DNA from: Actinocatenispora rupis | Lineage (GTDB): Bacteria; Actinomycetota; Actinomycetes; Mycobacteriales; Micromonosporaceae | NCBI RefSeq assembly: GCF_016861975.1 | Contig: NZ_BOMB01000006.1 | Location: 1-61,153 of the forward strand | DNA length: 61,153 nucleotides | Direction of reading: 5' to 3' | Shown here: piece after piece, positions 60,779 to 61,153 of the stretch | Layout of the letters: each line of letters opens with the position of its first letter | Position numbering within the stretch: the stretch's first letter is position 1 | Notes under the pieces: generated by a model | What the model saw: only the letters and a program-made list of their open reading frames with translations | Databases searched by the model: none | What the model was told of the DNA's origin: nothing | Position numbers and translations under genes: made by a program

Positions 60779-61153
60779 CCTCCGCACGCCGTCCCGCACG
60801 GCGCGGCGGTCGTGGCCAACAGACGGCCAACAGTTTCCCACAGGCCACCAACACCGGGTGGTGCTGTGAGCTTCGGCGGCTACGCTGCCCGCTTCCCCCC
60901 GCACCAACGCACCACCATCACGCCGCATCCGCGGCGGGCCCGGCGTCTGACTCGCCACCACCGGCACCCCCGGTAGGTCTGCGAACAGCACCGCCCGCCG
61001 TCGTTGCGGCCCTCGGTACCGGACGCAGCACGCGTCCGGCGCTCGCCCATGCCCATCTCCCCCAGGCCATCGCGCCACACGAGACCGGGCATTGCCCGTC
61101 TGCGACCGGAGCCGCGTGCCCCGGCGATTCCGCCTGCGCTCACGCGCACACCC
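60779..61153. other. Right flank with a copy of the TGTTGG motif; candidate att region
   Basis: On the minus strand 60854 to 60814 reads GTGTTGGTGGCCTGTGGG, AAACTGTTGGCC and GTCTGTTGGCC, closely matching the copy at 44671-44708. Its place next to the integrase suggests arm-type or regulatory sites of the element. No tRNA gene or coding region is visible to the window's end. Confidence 0.5.

Noticed and set aside
60362-61149. Minus-strand frames opposite and after the integrase
   Set aside because: Arg/Gly-rich shadow frames without start signals.

Overview
The window comes from a very GC-rich actinomycete. Coding sequence favours G/C at third positions, GTG starts are frequent, and gene families typical of Actinobacteria are present (GAF-ANTAR regulators, DUF5994 proteins, DHA2 exporters, XF1762- and GP88-type mobile-element proteins). 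I cannot name the genus from sequence alone. All family names below come from reading motifs by eye; no database search was run.

Layout. (1) 1-8704: a complete type I-C CRISPR-Cas locus. The array (12 repeats visible, cut by the left edge) and its leader lie downstream of a tightly overlapping minus-strand operon cas3-cas5-cas8c-cas7-cas4-cas1-cas2. (2) 8705-15829: a redox and detoxification block. It holds a VOC-protein remnant, an MDR-type reductase, an SDR, an HxlR regulator, an EthD-like protein, a DHA2 exporter, a MerR regulator, a quinone oxidoreductase and a divergent TetR regulator. Operator-like inverted repeats sit at the HxlR, MerR and TetR promoters. A two-unit relic of a type I-E CRISPR array follows at 15891-15982. 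(3) 16096-48009: what looks like an integrative and conjugative element (ICE). It contains an M23/lytic-transglycosylase wall hydrolase; a long minus-strand run of small, often Cys-rich cargo genes (17.3-31.3 kb) with GC-rich hairpins in most gaps; an integral membrane protein with a two-component system; a region with two DnaA boxes; a Replic_Relax-type protein; and a type IV secretion set (VirD4/TraG, VirB4, PrgI, VirB6/TrbL, VirB2-like). A sigma-like regulator and a divergent operon (degenerate methyltransferase, beta-class DNA methyltransferase, excisionase-like HTH protein) close this part. (4) 48010-59335: a gene-poor, partly decayed region with a fatty acid desaturase, three DUF5994 genes, a STAS protein, an IS5-type transposase relic, a ~300-bp inverted duplication that created a chimeric GAF/desaturase pseudogene, and three overlapping GAF-ANTAR genes. 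(5) 59336-60778: a tyrosine integrase, probably marking the right end of the element. A ~30-bp motif built on TGTTGG and CTGTTGG occurs both next to the integrase and in the conjugation module, which supports one element spanning roughly 16-61 kb.

The most unusual part is 20.3-24.3 kb. A putative amidoligase with three N-terminal 46-residue Cys-rich repeats overlaps a class II glutamine amidotransferase with a Cys-rich tail. The pair is flanked on both sides by divergent paralogues of an unknown Cys-containing family. This has the form of an ammonia-channelling amide-bond-forming system carried as ICE cargo.
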